In this document: piece after piece, positions 58,220 to 58,875 of the stretch
How positions within the stretch are numbered: the stretch's first letter is position 1
Layout: the number at the start of each line of letters is the position of its first letter
Assembly: GCA_017302135.1 (NCBI GenBank)
Contig: JAFLDZ010000023.1
Location: forward strand, 1 to 58,875
Length of the DNA: 58,875 bases
Origin: Lysobacterales bacterium
GTDB lineage: Bacteria; Pseudomonadota; Gammaproteobacteria; Xanthomonadales; Xanthomonadaceae
Direction of reading: 5' to 3'
Program-made: the position numbers and the translations under genes
The notes under the pieces: model-generated
What the model saw: only the letters and a program-made list of their open reading frames with translations
What the model was told of the DNA's origin: nothing
Database searches by the model: none

Positions 58220-58875
58220 GTCGCGTACGCCGAGTTCTCGTGGACGTAGGCGGCCGTGAGGTCGTTCGTCCACACCGTCGCCTGCTCCTCCCCGGCCGAC
58301 AGCCGCACGTCGATGCGCACGTGGCGACCGGCCATGCTCACCCGAGTGCGGTCCTCCCCGATCGCTCCCCCGCGGCAGACCCACACGCCGTTGATGGCGA
58401 CGTCGACGCGATCGGGGTCGAAGACGGCCTCGGTCGTGCCCGCGGCGGCGAGGACGCGGCCCCAGTTCGGGTCCTCGCCGTGGATCGCGCACTTCAGGAG
58501 GTTGCTGCGCGCCACGGCCCGCCCGACGTCGACCGCGTCCGCCTCCGACGCCGCCTCCGTGACCACGATCTCGATGTCCTTCGAGGCACCCTCCGCATCC
58601 GACACCAGCTGCCGGGCAAGGTCCGCGCAGGCTCCGATGAGCACCTCGGTGAAGGCCGGCGCGTCCGGCGCCACACCCGAGGCGCCGCTCGCGAGCAGGA
58701 GGACGGTGTCGTTGGTGCTCATGCACCCGTCGGAGTCGACGCGGTCGAAGGTCCGTGCGGTCGCCGCGCGCAGGGCCGCATGCGCAGTGGCCGCGTCGAT
58801 GACGGCATCGGTGGTGAGCACGACGAGCATGGTTGCCAGTCCGGGCGCGAGCATCCCGGCGCCCTTGGCCATCCC
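58216..58875 (-). CDS. argJ: Glutamate N-acetyltransferase, C-terminal part (actinobacterial type)
   Basis: Runs off the window edge; about 219 residues of the C-terminal portion are present. ArgJ transfers acetyl from N-acetylornithine to glutamate (and in some forms from acetyl-CoA). MAKGAGMLAPGLATMLVVLTTDA is the block just after the autocleavage site, which would lie outside. FDRVDSDGCMSTNDTVLLLASGASG (~42-66), KCAIHGEDPNWGRVLAAAG (~127-145) and VWTNDLTAAYVHENSAYAT at the end are the family's three C-terminal blocks. It overlaps argB by four bases. Confidence 0.93.
   Translation of the reverse strand, partial: GMAKGAGMLAPGLATMLVVLTTDAVIDAATAHAALRAATARTFDRVDSDGCMSTNDTVLLLASGASGVAPDAPAFTEVLIGACADLARQLVSDAEGASKDIEIVVTEAASEADAVDVGRAVARSNLLKCAIHGEDPNWGRVLAAAGTTEAVFDPDRVDVAINGVWVCRGGAIGEDRTRVSMAGRHVRIDVRLSAGEEQATVWTNDLTAAYVHENSAYAT

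Noticed and set aside
57622..58249. C-terminal extension of the Gly-rich protein through the argB region
   Set aside because: The sequence is the antisense of argB in a different genome; the residues (Arg/His/Asp-rich) do not continue the Gly/Ala/Thr pattern.

Overview
The window reads as Xanthomonadaceae/Lysobacteraceae chromosome (Lysobacter, Luteimonas or a close relative), judged by two Ax21-family genes, the long proteobacterial indolepyruvate:ferredoxin oxidoreductase, the rhodanese-secB-gpsA block, hemD-hemX-hemY, and short GC-rich inverted repeats between genes. Coding density and GC are high, except for a visibly AT-richer HD-GYP gene near 39 kb. The last ~1.25 kb (from about 57.62 kb) does not belong to this organism. 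It carries the end of an actinobacterial-type argJ and the start of argB, joined in the middle of a glycine-rich surface-protein gene, most simply an assembly chimera.

Layout. 1-0.1 kb: end of an IS110-family transposase. 0.2-2.4 kb: a GH13 lipoprotein and a small membrane protein. 2.5-9.0 kb: a PAS-type sigma-54 activator divergent from a cytochrome bd operon (cydP-cydA-cydB, a NifX-like protein, cydX, ybgE, a DUF3365-like diheme protein). A textbook -24/-12 promoter and four upstream TGGCAG boxes lie between them. 9.1-11.7 kb: ntrB-ntrC with an NtrC-type palindrome on the ntrB start codon. 11.9-16.9 kb: sodC, a thiolase, a DUF4349 lipoprotein and two unknowns. 16.9-20.5 kb: a four-gene MCE/Mla-type lipid ABC transporter. 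20.5-23.6 kb: hemD-hemX-hemY. 23.7-26.9 kb: thioesterase-like protein, rhodanese, secB, gpsA. 27-28.4 kb: tandem Ax21-type outer-membrane proteins. 28.8-34.9 kb: gltB-gltD with a 27-bp perfect inverted repeat between them. 35.2-38 kb: MFS transporter, barnase/barstar pair, I78 protease inhibitor. 38-39.9 kb: a decayed methylase fragment, an HD-GYP gene and repeat-rich DNA. 39.9-42.7 kb: a BlaI/M56 (BlaR1-like) pair with its own operator. 42.8-46.5 kb: indolepyruvate:ferredoxin oxidoreductase. 47-57.6 kb: a surface locus of a ~1,895-residue repeat/OmpA protein, a ~1,235-residue outer-membrane beta-barrel candidate and a truncated Gly-rich exported protein.

Functional themes. The cyd locus looks like a low-oxygen or redox-responsive respiratory module wired to sigma-54 through a cysteine-bearing PAS activator. 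NtrBC and GltBD cover nitrogen control and ammonia assimilation. HemDXY supplies tetrapyrrole precursors. The most distinctive items are the sigma-54-controlled bd operon with a NifX-like member, the M56 peptidase with a periplasmic array of 34-residue SDFE repeats, and the giant surface-protein/barrel pair. No rRNA, tRNA or CRISPR array was recognised.
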